This document shows, piece after piece, positions 11,761-24,192 of a stretch of DNA of 64,000 nucleotides. Position numbers and translations under genes: made by a program. The notes beneath the pieces were generated by a model, which had not been told where the DNA came from, made no database searches, and was given only the letters and a program-made list of their open reading frames with translations. The stretch comes from Planococcus citri (taxonomy: Eukaryota; Arthropoda; Insecta; Hemiptera; Pseudococcidae): contig NC_088681.1 in the NCBI RefSeq assembly GCF_950023065.1, positions 37,730,836 through 37,794,835 on the forward strand, read 5' to 3'. Position 1 is the stretch's first letter, and each line of letters begins with the position of its first letter.

Positions 11761-12707
11761 TTATTTATATTTACAAAAGCCTACGAATATGGTGATGGCA
11801 CTCCATAGTGCGACACTAATCCAAGAAAATATGACACTAGCTAGAAGAATATATCCGGTATTTATTCTGGTGGTACGGCGAGGGTAGTAATACTGCGTTG
11901 TGTAAGGATACCTGAGTATTGGATCGGGTTGAAGGAAATCCATGAAGTCGTACATCGTCGAACATGAAAATCGATCCATGACCAAATCAGAAAGATCTCC
12001 GCTCGCCTGAAATTAATCATCTCGTTAAAATTACGCGTTCTAACGCAGGGAACGAAACGGTTCCCATAACGAAGGATTGCGCATTATAATAGTATTTCCT
12101 ACTCTGAGCACTTTGTTGACGATGGTTTTGTACTGGTTACACGTCTGCCAGTAACCTTCAGACAATGTGATGGCTTCGACGAACATCAACAACGTAACAA
12201 TTCCAGCTACAATTTTAAGCAATAACGGAAATCTTTGCTTGTTTCGACACGTGAATCTGTAACATATTTTTTTTTACATGTAGCGACCTTGAATTTACGC
12301 GTGTATTGTTTACATGCGAATGTCAACAACGCGACGTGTTTACCACCGCACCATTATACTCTATCGTACCTCTTTTGTGCAATAGCTTCCTCAGACTGGG
12401 CAGATCTATGAAGCGATCCCGGTTGCGAATTACGTATTTTAATGAGGTATACAGCGGCCACCGCGAAGCTGACTATTGTCAATGCTAACGAAGTATAGGT
12501 AACTGTTCTGCATCCTAGAGGAGTTCCACCGACGAAACTGCTACCTCTGATTTCACCGTACAATACACATTCGCAATTACCGCTTCCAGTACATGTGTTG
12601 AGGGTGTTGCTCCAGTACGTCCATGTTATGGCCACAGCTACGCATGTTATTAGATTCAAAATACCGCTTATGCCGCTCAATATGAGCACGTGCTTGTCGC
12701 TGAACAT
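11761..12707 (-). CDS. Four-pass membrane protein resembling TMEM179, three coding exons
   Basis: Exons on the minus strand are 12707-12370, 12256 to about 12100, and 12006-11761. Four hydrophobic segments are visible: residues about 8-28 (ILSGISGILNLITCVAVAI), about 67-90 (TYTSLALTIVSFAVAAVYLI), one in exon 2 (LLLKIVAGIVTLLMFVEAI) and one in exon 3 (GYILLASVIFSWISVALWSA). The first extracellular loop has closely spaced cysteines (NTCTGSGNCEC, and a CRTV just before TM2) and the second has a GYWQTC motif. Layout and loop cysteines resemble TMEM179-type proteins, but similarity is weak and function is unknown. The exon 2 donor is unresolved: GTAGGA at phase 0 joins exon 3 in frame and would shorten exon 2, while other donors need another acceptor. 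An acceptor (TTTTTGCAG) ends near 12752, so a 5' UTR exon lies upstream. Confidence 0.6.
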
Positions 12708-15074
12708 GGTTCCTTCCTAGACGCTTGGTAAATCACATAGTTGATACGTCTGCAAAAATCAGAAAATCGAAGCTGATTAAAATGGCGCGTAAGTTTATCG
12801 TTGCAGATTGTTCGTCGAATGCGAGTGTGATTATGGATAAAGAATAGGTCAATGCGAGGTGCGATTTATTTACTATGTGAACGATGTACCTAGTACGACC
12901 ATGATAATCCCTACCTGAGAATTTCATTCACTTTCGATATCCCTTCTTAGTTAAATATTGATAAGAGAAGAAAAAGTTAACACGACGAATGACTCATGCA
13001 AACGAACGAGCGTCAAGAGTAACTACGCCTAAGATAACTCACGAGTATAAATGCTGCGCCTACTTTCGTACAGGTATATTTTTCTCCAAGATAACCGGTT
13101 TTGAATTAAATAATAGTGTTTTTTTCTCCAATAGGTACACTAGTCAACCGCGAGAAAAGTAATATTCTCTACCGAAGCGTTACTAAAAAAAAAAAATTCC
13201 AACGAAAACACTACACTCGAATTTCGTTTTGAATAATTTTTTCGAACGAACGCGACCGCAAAGTTGAGACTAACGAGGAAACACTTGCGAAGCGATTACT
13301 ATTTTATATTTTGTAATTTACGATACGCATCGAAGAGGCGTATAATTTCATTGTTTACCTATCTTGAAGTACTCACGGGCGGAGTAATTAACATAGCACA
13401 TGGCAAGTTCACGAATTCAACTGTAACAACCTTCGCTGCGCTGCTCTGCTCTACACGTTCGAATATCATCGCTGCTTGCTGACTCGCTGCTGCTTTGGAA
13501 AAAATTTATGTCGACTCGTTCGCGCCAAAAATTAACGGTTTTGACGCGCACCAGCAATAGCAGTCAGCAAACTGATGGGTTGTTTTTCAGCGTACATAAT
13601 AAATGCGGTTAAACAATATAGCACTAATTACTCTACGTAGTGTACGAGTAATATGTACCTACGACATCGACACGCTAACCACCTATAAAGTCGACCGGCG
13701 TGTTTCAGTTTTCCGCATTTTAAACGATTAATTTTGTATGAAATCAATGCTCCATTAGACGCGATTACTGCGTGCTGCATAAGTAAGAGGTTTCGTGATG
13801 AAAAACGAAAGTGTTAAACGATGTTTTGATACACGAGAGTATGTAGGTCGTTGACTTGTTTTTGTTTTTGTAGGTTGCTATACGTACCTTACCTACCTAC
13901 TCGTAAGCTCCAACTTGAAATATGCATGTATGCGAATACAACTCCGGAGCATACCTACCCGATCCTAAAGACTTGAAAAATTCTAATAGTATTTTTACAC
14001 GAATCGTGTTCACGAATATTTTCTTTTTTTCACGTAAGTTTACACGCTAAACGTGTTTTTTTTGCTCGTGTGTATGTAAATCAACATTCTTCTTCTCGCT
14101 TCTCTAACCCCCTTCTCTGTCAGATTTCATTATATTGTTCAGTTGTTGAAAATTTATGAATTGTATACCTATTTCAGCTATGCTGAGTGTGCTTATTTTT
14201 CTTAACGTGAGAGAGGAAAATCACCTACATACTCGAACTTGTATAAATTAATATGTACGTGTTTTACACCTCAAGCACACAGACATATCCACCAATTGCG
14301 TCTGCGTCCAAATAAACAACAATCTGGACATAGCGTGACCTACATAACATAAACATCTAGTTGTCACGGGTGATTCAAGGTACATTTACGTACGATATAC
14401 ATATCTATCTGACTCTGCCTTCTGTACCTGCTGACGATGGATTATATGAAAATGTATATTTTACATATGAAATGAACGATTCAGCTACCTAGTATATAAT
14501 TGAAAATTGCTTTTAAAATGATTATTTATGGATGATGAAAACGCACGCGAGGATAGCTCGCGAAGGTGATAGATGAAGGGATGAAGCAGGGTGTGAAATA
14601 TCGGTGATTGCTGATTGGGAAATTCTACCGATTATTGTGAGGTGTGATGCAATAAGGTTTTTTGTAGGGTTGTCGAAGGTTTTGAGTGATTATAATTACA
14701 TGAGAGGAAGAAAGAGAGAGATGGAGTAATTTATTATCATGCTCGTTTTTTTTGTTAGTTTTTCAGCTTTTTTCATTTTTGATATAGGTAGGTATACGAA
14801 TATTTGTTATTGTTATAGATTTTTGTACACTCTTGAAACTCTCAAGGTCGATTCTATGCTCAGTTTTTGTTTTTTCCTTGTTATTGTTGGATTATTGCTG
14901 TTGACTGCACGGAAGTTGGATAAAATTACAATATTTTTGAAAGGATATGATATACCTACATAAATCTATAAATCCATGCTCATACCTAATACAAAATTTT
15001 GAACTTGAACTTGGATTTTTAAGCTTTTGAAGTTTCAAAAAAGAAAAAAAAACGATGTTTACCTATTTAGCATA
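12708..15074. other. Intergenic or 5' UTR-intron sequence, no gene recognised
   Basis: The first 45 bp next to 12708 read as the 5' UTR exon of the TMEM179-like gene, after which that gene's upstream introns or promoter should lie. Open frames are short and low in complexity. I see no RNA gene or clear repeat. Confidence 0.4.
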
Positions 15075-15990
15075 AGGTAAAGTGGGGTAATTCCGATGGC
15101 AAAATTCAAAATTTTAGCAATTTCTCATTTTTGGATTTCCTGTACATTTTGGGGCAAAAATGATGTAACAACTTTATTCCTGCGTCCTTCAGCTACACAT
15201 TGACTATATTGAAGAGTGATTTGTGTGAATGCTTCGTACATATAATTGAAAAAACATTTTGGAAGGTCGAGTTATCAGAATTACCCTAAAAATGGGGTAA
15301 TTCCAATAATGAGTTTTATAAGGAAAGGAATTCTCTCAGGGTAATTCCGAGCCAGTAATGTTGAAATATACCATTTATTGCATATTTAGGTTTTTATTTC
15401 ATGTAAATTGAATCATTAGAACAAAAATTAATTTTTTTTTACAAATATGCATTTTTGAGGCATAATTTTTGAAAACTAGACCAACTAGAGAAAAATGCCC
15501 CGTTTTGAGGATTTTCTTTGATAATTTCGACCCCCTAAAACTATAATACATCAAAACAGCGAAAAAAACATTGCATTACAATTTTGCTGGGGCTATCGGA
15601 ATTACCCCACAGCATGAAAAATGATCGACATGTTTAATAATTCAATGCCACCAAACAAATAATTATAAAAGCAAAATCAAAAGAGGTACTGACACTTTAA
15701 CACGTATTCATCAAATATCAGCTTCTAAACAGAATTTTTCAACAAGTTTTGAACGATAAAAACGAGTTTCAAAAGTGCCCTGTTTTTTGCGGCAAAGGAT
15801 TTGGGCATTCAGATTTTGAACACTGCACAGACTTGACAAAACAGAGCAGATGAACCATCTGATCATTAATGGGTGTAGGTTAGCACTAAAACTACCTACC
15901 TTCTTCATCATTTGTGCCAAAATGTGTTTTGCAACAAAGCTAGGGCTTGCTATCGGAATTACCCCATATCGGAATTACCCCACTTTACCT
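15075..15990. mobile_element. Non-autonomous TA-flanked DNA transposon relic, 916 bp
   Basis: The two ends form a 24-bp perfect inverted repeat (15075-15098 and 15967-15990) beginning AGGTAAAGTGGGGTAATTCC. It is flanked by TA at 15073-15074 and 15991-15992, as expected from the TA target duplication of Tc1/mariner/pogo-type elements. The right end carries the terminal GGAATTACCCC block twice, and related GGGTAATTCC copies recur inside (about 15295-15305, 15338-15348, 15596-15606). No transposase is recognisable; a 69-codon minus-strand frame at 15920-15711 is open but I could not match it. The superfamily assignment rests on the TA duplication only. Confidence 0.75.
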
Positions 15991-18900
15991 TAGTTAAAAT
16001 AATATTAAAATAAAAAAGCGTTTTTTTTTATCAGGTAAGTAAATGAAAGATGAGTTTTTGTTCTCCAATTTTGGTTTACATACTCTATTGTAGAAATTTA
16101 ATGTGTAGGTACTTAATCGTAGTAATTTTTCACTCGAAGAAGTTTGTTTTTAAAGAAATAAAATTACCAAATGACACGACAGAAAAAAGAGAACAAAAAC
16201 AATTAGCTATAAAATCGAACATTTAAAAACAAAAAAATGTTATTGAATTTCTATGAGAAATAAGTGTTCTAATTCAGTTTTTCCAAACAAATCAACAACA
16301 ACAACAAAAAAAAAACAGGAAAGAAATTTTGAAGGCTCAGATATCTCCAGACACGTCAAACTTGAAGCAAAAATGTTTCAGCGAAATTTTCAAAGAAAAT
16401 AGGTACCTATCAAAAGTTTAAAATTGGAATTAAGATTTTAAAAGCTCAAAAGTTGAGAATTTCCATTAAAAAATTTATATACATTACTACGAAGACCTTT
16501 TTCACTCACTATTCAACAAACTAGATAATCATAATCTACAAAATTCATTTCAACATCCTCAAAAAGAACAAAAAAGGTTGCCAATTTTTATAAAAATTTT
16601 GAAAAATTTCAATTTATTTATTGATTTTTCTTATTGCAATTTTATTTTTTTACTTTCACTTTTCTTTCAAATGGCGTACTCGTTCATTTATTGCCTCATT
16701 TTCTCCAGTACTTCAAAAATAAGTAGTAGAAATTTTCAGACCCCCTTTCGCTTCTCTCTGACCATTAAAATAAAAAAATACCTTGACACTTTTTTATAGA
16801 AAAATAATTAGGTATTTACGTTTTCCGTTATTGTATTTATGTATTTTGAATGAAATCGAAAAAGAAAGTTATGACGAGATTGATAAGTATTGTTGAATGA
16901 AATAATCGAAAGATTATGACACAACTGATTCCTACAAGTCTTGTAGGCTGATTGAGAATTAATTATCTGGAATACCTACCAAGGTTGGACAAACTCAGCG
17001 GGGGATCGGGTAATTCTCGGTGAGGCATTGTTATTTTGGGGCCGCAAGGTAAAAGTCGATACTTTTTTCATCCGTATTCAAAAAATTAAAAATAAAAGAA
17101 AATTGGATAGGATAGGTAGGTATATAATACAAATTTTGTTTATTGCGATAGCCATTTAATTAATTAATGATGAGGAATATTTCGAAATAATGCGATAATC
17201 TCTCTTAAAATTATTGTAAATTGTGGTACAGTCATACCACTGGTAGGTAAGCCCACATGTTACATGTGAAAGATTAACGCGATATCGCCTATCCAGTCTG
17301 TGCAAAGTGATAAAGTTGAATTCAGAAAAATGAAAGAGCTGTTTTGAACTTACAACACAACTTTTCAAAATTTTCATTGAATCGCTCTGTTGAAAACTCC
17401 AAGTCCTATGGACAGGTCGTCAAATTATAATTCTCCGGGCCACTCCGAAGAGTTCATTTAACCATGAAACCTATTCTATGCTCTTTTGGCACTCATTAAT
17501 GGTGATGTCGTCGATTATAATATGATTTTCAATTGGAAGGGGTTCTGATGTAATGTGATTTGTAGGTTAATTGAAGAATGTTACGATTGTGTCTTTGGAA
17601 TGTTTTTCTTTCTTTCTATTAAGCTTATCAAATTACATAAAAATTACGTTCCTTGAATTCATAACGAAGGGCAGGGATGAGTTTGCAGAATGAATTTCAA
17701 TAATATCTATGTACTTATCTATGAATTTATATTATTTTTTTTGCAATTTCTTATTTCAAAAAATTCACGAGTTGATAAGAGATTTTTTTCAGGTAGGTAA
17801 TTCGATTTATTAGTGGTAAACCTTAAAATTCGTAGGCAAGTTCTCCCTCGTATCAAAAATTACTCGTTAATTTAATTAAACATGAAATTATTCCTTCACT
17901 GTACCTGTTTCATTACTTTTTCACCCCATCGATGGGTAATTTTATTCATCACAACTTGTAAAATTATGAAACTACGTGCATGGGTTGCTTGCAGCGTAGT
18001 TTACGTACAAGAAATGTGCGACATATTTGAAAAAGTATAAAAAATTCAATAGGTTTGTCTACGTCGTAGATGAAATGGGCTTTTATAAATGATATGTCAA
18101 CAAAACTGCTGCGACTGCGATGATTACATCGACATACACGCATAGTAAAAGAATATGGAACTATGTTTACCTGAGCTCATCACTCGATAACGACTTAACG
18201 AGACCCGCGACTGGCACAAAAAAAAACCATAAACCGATATACAAAAAGAACTCTTTTGTAATTAACGAGTGCTAAAAATGACTCGTGTCAGCGTCAGTTA
18301 TGTCGAACAATTGTATAAAGACCTTCGGATTTCATAGAGTTATAGAATTCACTAGGCATTTTTGTGTAAGTGGTGTTTTAAATGAATTACCTGCGTCTAA
18401 TTAATCATAACATAGGTTTTATAGCTATACAGACGTTATTTTTATGAAGTCGACGAGTCGAGCGTGTAAAATATCAGATCAATGCGCGCAGAGTGAAATA
18501 TGTTTATAAATTACACTCGAGTTATTAAATAATATACCTACCCATTGGTTTGAAATGAACACGTTTACGTAATACACGTAAAATAAAAAAGTAGAAAAAA
18601 AATCGTCACCTGGATACAAAACTCGCGGTAGCGCGTCGAAGTCGATCGACGAATGGAACGGAAATAGGAATTTTCGTCATGTTTAGCTTTTTCAGAATTA
18701 TATCAGCGGACTATAATAGCTCGTTAGGAGCTTTTGTCAAAATAAAATATTAACAAAGAGAAAGTTGGAAGAGTAAAACATTAACATATTGATTTTCATG
18801 CTAAATAAGTTGGAAGGAGTTTTATTTGTAGTTCACTATGCTACTAAGGTGTTCTAACTTTTAACACAACACGTAAACATAAAATATTCATATGCTTCAA

Positions 18901-19435
18901 AGTGAAAACACTTTACTGGTAAAATTACGCTTCAACTTATCACATGTCTAAATTTGATTCGTGGATTAAATTTATACCTACTTAATTCTTACAAAATAGG
19001 GCTTAATATAGGTAACAATGGTCACAATGGGATGGAGGAGGGGGGGGGGTCGAATTGGAACTTGGTGATTTGAATGAAATATCGTTCATGGGATTGGAAA
19101 AAGGTATCAAAAATTTTACAAATACGATGGATTTTAATGTCGAGATCAATTTTAAAGTTTTCTGTGAATTTTTGAAACCTCAAAATTTGCCAATAATGTG
19201 GGTTTTTTTGAGCATCGTTAAACTTCAATTGAACCGTCTTCTCTAGCAATTGTGTTCAATTTCAACTGACGTGAATAAGAATCCAAAGCTATCAACTCTT
19301 GAACACAGCAGTGCAAATCTACACGTTCCAATTCGAGTGATTCTTTGATTAGAAAAGCTCGAAGATTATAAATACGAAAAAAAATTCAGTCTACTCTATC
19401 ACAAAAGTGTATACAATCTCGAATTAAGTAAACCA
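15991..19435. other. Gene-free interval upstream of the NAD synthetase 3' end
   Basis: About 3.4 kb of AT-rich sequence with no recognisable coding exon on either strand. It may contain distal promoter sequence or non-coding exons of the TMEM179-like gene. A G-rich run lies at about 19036-19049. The open frames at 17156-17377 and 19022-19249 are not protein-like. Confidence 0.4.
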
Positions 19436-22208
19436 TCACACATAAAGCATTCCAACCGGCTTTAAATCATCTTCAATCGGTCTGCCATTAACGCAGATAG
19501 ATTTCGCGCAATTACGATTGTTGGAAACAACAACGCCGCCTCCACCTCTGGATCCATTCTTGAATATGAACTTGGCAGAGTTGGATTTTTTAGATAAATC
19601 GCTGGATTTCGGATCACCGAAAGTGAACCCTTCGCTACGCTTCGAATCCAAAGACGACGAGGGCGATACTGCGTTCATTTGTTGGAGTTTTTCGTCGATA
19701 ACTCGAAATTGCCATTTCCACGAGACGTTATAAAGGAAGGGACGATGATCGAAACGATTATCGTCCGGACTATAGAATTCGGCGTGGTAGCTCGGAGTCA
19801 GTACGGTCATCTTGTGACGATTAATAGCGTAACAGCGGAAAAAATGCTTCACTTTTTCAGCTACTTCTTCGGCGGTATGAGAAGCTGCCCATATTGGTAC
19901 CAATTCGGTGAACATCGAGTAAGGGCCGCAATTCTGCTGTTTTCGAAGACGTCCGAATACATTTAGTTCGTCGTAGGTCATGCCTGGAAACAATATTCAA
20001 TTTTTAATGATTTAATGCCAGTTTGAACATGAATAATTCTACCAGTTTCGTTTTTATTGACGAGCGATGGAAAAAAATGAAAGGTGATGAAAAATTCAGC
20101 TCATATGAAATATTTATTTTCCAGTCGTTTTCCTCTTTTTTTTCTTCTCATGTATAAACAATGAAACATCGATTTTCATTTTTTCCACGTAAATTACAGT
20201 TCTCAAGCTTCTCAGAATTTCGTGTTCTCGAAAAAGTTAAATTTTAATGCGAGCGAGGGGAGAGGAGCGGAGGTTTCCCTCGGTTTTTGAACAAAATAAA
20301 AAAGAGAAAAAAGACTGAATAGGTACATTTCTATCAATTCATCGATCAAAAATATTTTCTTACCCATATCTTGTTCATCTGTCTGCACCAAACGACCTTC
20401 TTGCAGAGGTTCCAGTTCAGCGGTCGGTACAGCGTTCAAAATATCTCCCAAAGCATCCAATCCAAAATGGTCTTTCGCATAGGTCAAAAATAGTTTCAAA
20501 TCTGTCTTGGAAATACTTCCAATAGGGTTTATATCAGCGCTGGAACAGTCATATTTGGTGAAATAACCGCGTAACGCCTCATCCACGTTCCCGGAGCCGA
20601 GAACCAGCAGTCCACCGGGTCTACCCCGAACCCATAGCATTAGTTGTGCGAACAGATACGACAGAACCATACGAAGTCTAGCTTGAATATTCTGCAAAGC
20701 TAAAGATTCTCTGGCGGATCCTCCGTGGGCAGCGAATCGTGGTACTTTACCTGCGAATTAAATTCAAAATTAAAATAATATCCCAACGCAGATGGGAAAT
20801 TGATGGAGTTGAAGTTACCTGTGATGGTGGTGAAAATGGCCATAATAGCGGTGACAGCTGTATCTATCGTTATACCCATATGGTAACTACCAATCTGCCC
20901 GGCTAATCTTTCGGCTCTCTTACGCGTCTCCTTGGAGGAATTTTCCGTACCCATGTAGCAAGTGACGAATAAACGACCGCACAGTTCTCGAGGATTTTCA
21001 GGAATATACTCAGGATCGCATACCATTCTTCGTATAGTCGATATGACATTCTCGTCGCTTTCTTGGCAAGATTTAACGATAAGGTTACACATCGAGTAAA
21101 CGATACAAGCAGTACTGGAAGAATCAACTCCACCACTGAGAGGCAGGAAGAATCCACCTTGGCCAGATCTCCTCACATAGTCCCACAACCAGCACGCAGG
21201 ACCCAAGGTTATTTCTTCCTCAGGTTTGAGATCTTGCCATTTCATAACTGCAGTTTGTGGTAACTCTGACGTAGCATCTGAAGATAATACAAAATCACCG
21301 ACAAACACCCTCGGGTAACTTCGATGATCACTGGATAATGCCGATCTGCTGCGGATACGATTACGATAGCTTCCTATTTTTTCCAAATTCACAGTGGCGC
21401 ATACAACTTCAACATCTTTGAGAGAAAACTGCTCGCTGCGATTGAGGAGGTCGCCATTTAAGAAGATACAAGAGTTTCCATTGAAACATACACGAGCACC
21501 GTCGCCTCCTCGTAAATTACTGTACAGATAACATCCTCCTGCTTTTAAAGTAGCGTTTTGAATCAGTCTAATTACTCGGTCTGCTTTGCGTAGCTCTGTA
21601 TACGATCCGGAACTATTGACTATGATTTCAACTCCATCGATACCCAACTCGCTGTGGGTAGCTTGCGGAGACCACATCTCTTCGCAGATTTCATACCCGA
21701 TACACGTATCCCTGGTTGCAATTACTGCATCGCCAAATGGCACCGTTGATTGTCGAGTGTGTTTGTAAATCATGCGAGGCAAGTAATGGTCTTCGATTTC
21801 CTGCAGTTTTCGCCACGGACAAAACCATCGTGATTCGCGATAATTATCGCTATCGCACATTAACAACTTGGGACGGATTAGAAGGATTTTACGATTCAAG
21901 AATACAACTCTGCAATTATAAATTAGATTTTTGTGCATGATTGGCATACCAACGTCGACCATGATGTTCTCACATTCCGTATCAAGCAGCAGCTCTAGAA
22001 GCACTTGCCACGAATGTAGTAACGTATCTGTCTCGAAGAAGTGGTCTTCGCAGCTGTAACCGCATATTTCGAGCTCTGGTCCACTTCTGTACGAAGCTCC
22101 GCATTTTTTCGCTTCGATAATACTTTGGCGTATTCTGTTTAGGTTACCCTCGAAATCTAGTGCCCACTGGTTCAGCGTACATACCGCTATAATCGCGTTT
22201 CTTCCCAT
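19436..22208 (-). CDS. NADSYN1: Glutamine-dependent NAD(+) synthetase, three exons
   Basis: Makes NAD from nicotinic acid adenine dinucleotide, using ammonia released from glutamine. Exons on the minus strand are 22208-20819, 20750-20364 and 19983-19436; the total is 2,325 nt, or 774 residues. The N-terminal nitrilase-type glutaminase has the expected catalytic Glu (GPELEICGYSCED), Lys (IRPKLLMCDSD) and Cys (GYEICEEMW). The synthetase half has the ATP-binding P-loop SGGVDSSS and downstream blocks GSARESLALQNIQARLRM, GSGNVDEALRGYFTKYDCS and INPIGSISKTDLK. After WKWQFRVIDEKLQQ the protein runs about 80 residues beyond the usual end (human 706), with a Ser/Lys- and Gly-rich tail of unknown use. 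The same-strand DYNLRB gene lies 216 bp upstream. Confidence 0.95.
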
Positions 22209-22423
22209 TATTGTTTTTTTACGTCACTTATGTAGACTTTTCTGAAACAGAAATTTACCTCCGTATTAGGATTCGTGATATTCGAACGTCGGAGCAGTCA
22301 AGTTACTAATATAGTTCAACCGGTACAAACACAACAACAGAAAACACATGCGATAAGAACAGTTTATTAATATTCGAATAGAGACTTATTGCATATAACT
22401 CGCGTAACGATACAAAATACAGC

Positions 22424-22717
22424 TTATTCGGCTGGATATTGAATAGTAATTATTTTAAAATCTTTATCAGGAGCGACCATTATTTCGTGTTTCTTCGACT
22501 TGACACGTAAGAAAGTCAGATCGTTAGTGGGATCCAAATCTCGAACGACACTTCGTGCTTTATCAGCCAAATGACTAACTAAGCCAGCGTACTGTACAGT
22601 GGTCGTATTGTCCATCGTTGTTTTAATCGGAATGCCTTCGCTGGTCACCACAATCGTTCCAACAACTCCTTTGTACGACTGGATCCTTTTCATAATCTCA
22701 TCTACTTCATTCGACAT
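22424..22717 (-). CDS. DYNLRB1: Dynein light chain roadblock-type
   Basis: Light chain of cytoplasmic (and possibly ciliary) dynein that dimerises and binds the intermediate chain. The ORF is 97 residues without an intron, the typical length. It covers the roadblock/LC7 domain: VDEIMKRIQSYKGVVGTIVV, EGIPIKTTMDN, the central YAGLVSHLADKARSVVRDLD helix and the closing LRVKSKKHEIMVAPD strand pair. The start at 22717 is the only ATG that gives the full domain. It sits immediately upstream of NADSYN1 on the same strand, and its 5' side is 264 bp from the target duplication of the large retrotransposon. Confidence 0.95.
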   Translation of the reverse strand: MSNEVDEIMKRIQSYKGVVGTIVVTSEGIPIKTTMDNTTTVQYAGLVSHLADKARSVVRDLDPTNDLTFLRVKSKKHEIMVAPDKDFKIITIQYPAE

Positions 22718-22985
22718 GATTAAGCGATTAATTTATAATTACCTTGTATTAGTAAAAATATCAGAATATCATTTCAACGTTAGATACAAGTACTGACTGA
22801 ACATTTAACTATTCAACTGAAGATTTCTTTCTTGTTGACTGGTTACTTGGTTACAAATTAGATGAGTAAAGGCGTCGGAATTTCGATTTTAAACAAGTTT
22901 TGCTTGGGTGTTGTAAAAAAAAAATGAGATAAAAATTGTTTGAGTCACAGACATAAAGTAAGTAGATTTGATCATATTGTTTTTC

Positions 22986-22989
22986 AGTC
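22986..22989. repeat. Target-site duplication AGTC, left copy
   Basis: Four bases directly outside the outer edge of the 3' LTR. The same AGTC occurs at 47822-47825 outside the other LTR, showing that both LTRs belong to one insertion. Confidence 0.85.
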
Positions 22990-23004
22990 TGAAGTAGGTG
23001 GTAG

Positions 23005-23874
23005 ACGCGCGTCTAGAGTCTGACGGGCTACGAAACGTTCCCGCCAATCACAGCGCAGGGTTATGTTTATCACCGTTATCACTGACGTTCAAGTGTTGTA
23101 TTCATTCTCACAATATTGAAAAAACAAAGTAATTTAGGTGTAAATGGACGTTTTGCATATTATTTTAAATAAAACACTGTCGCAATGCAGAAATAAAGTA
23201 CGTACAAGTCCTAGGTAGCTAACTAGCTATTCAGATTAACTTTATCATTCAGCACCGGCAGGCGGCATTCCCTGGCAAGAATGAAGTAATCTGATAAGAA
23301 AGAACTATCAATTATCACACACTCATGTATTTTTACTATTTTTACAAATTAATAAGATCTCATCAGTAAATTCAATACTTGACATTTCAGCGGAGAAAAA
23401 TGAAAATCAATGAGTAAAATCTGGTATCTAAATAGATAGAGTCTAGAGATACGTAGGCTCACGCTAGTTATGCAGCTAGCTAATCTGTACATTCATTTTC
23501 ACTAGCTCCAACTGCAAAGTATTTCTTTTTGAAGTTATCGATCTCGATTGCTTTTATTGATGTAATTATCGTAAATTATGATGGATTTGAAATGAAAACA
23601 AGAATGACTTTTCCTTTTTGGTATTCATTCAGTAAAGTTGTAAATGTAAAGTTACAGTACTGTCGTACGTAGGTTAAAGATTAGATTACCAACCAATTTG
23701 AAGAAAAAAGTCGTTTAATTTTCTGTTTTAATTAGTAAAATCGCAAAAGCTCTTTATTATATCGTATTTTCAACGAAAAATAAAAACTGAAAAAATTTGC
23801 AAGTCCATAGAACCGCCCCTCTGCGCTGTGATTGGCGGGAACGTTTCGTAGCCCGTCAGACTCTAGACGCGCGT
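23005..23874. mobile_element. 870-bp DNA element with 54-bp perfect terminal inverted repeats
   Basis: The termini 23005-23058 and 23821-23874 are perfect inverted copies beginning ACGCGCGTCTAGAGTCTGAC. Comparison with the intact LTR shows an 8-bp target duplication, GGTGGTAG at 22997-23004 and GGAGGTAG at 23875-23882, with one mismatch. No coding sequence is visible inside. An 8-bp duplication fits hAT or P-type transposition, but the terminal sequence does not start CA, so I leave the superfamily open. It is absent from the other LTR and so arrived after the retrotransposon integrated. Confidence 0.9.
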
Positions 23875-24012
23875 GGAGGTAGACCTACGACATACGTGTA
23901 CCTCTAGTACGGTTATTGACCGGATACGGACGTTAATAACCACGAGGAGGATACACTGATTTGTTCAACGGATAATACTTTTATGACAAATTAAAACCCA
24001 TGTACAGAATAA

Positions 24013-24192
24013 GTGGACTGCTACATAAGCGGCAACTCGGCAACTTAGCAACTTCGTTTCGCGTCAGTGGAACGAAAATGATAAGAAGTTGCTCGGTTAT
24101 TGGCTGGAACTAGCAACCAAATCAAAATTTTTTGATTTGGTTGCCAAGTTGCCAGTTGCTGGTTGCTAGTTGCTGCTTATGTAGATGTCGAC
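24013..24192. mobile_element. 180-bp Tourist-like MITE in the 3' LTR
   Basis: Imperfect inverted repeats of about 25 bp (GTGGACTGCTACATAAGC and, reversed, GTCGACATCTACATAAGC) with further palindromic GTTGC-rich sequence inside, so the whole can fold. The uninterrupted LTR at 47396-47821 shows the empty site and defines a 3-bp TAA duplication (24010-24012 and 24193-24195). A TAA/TTA duplication and small size fit PIF/Harbinger-derived MITEs. Confidence 0.85.
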
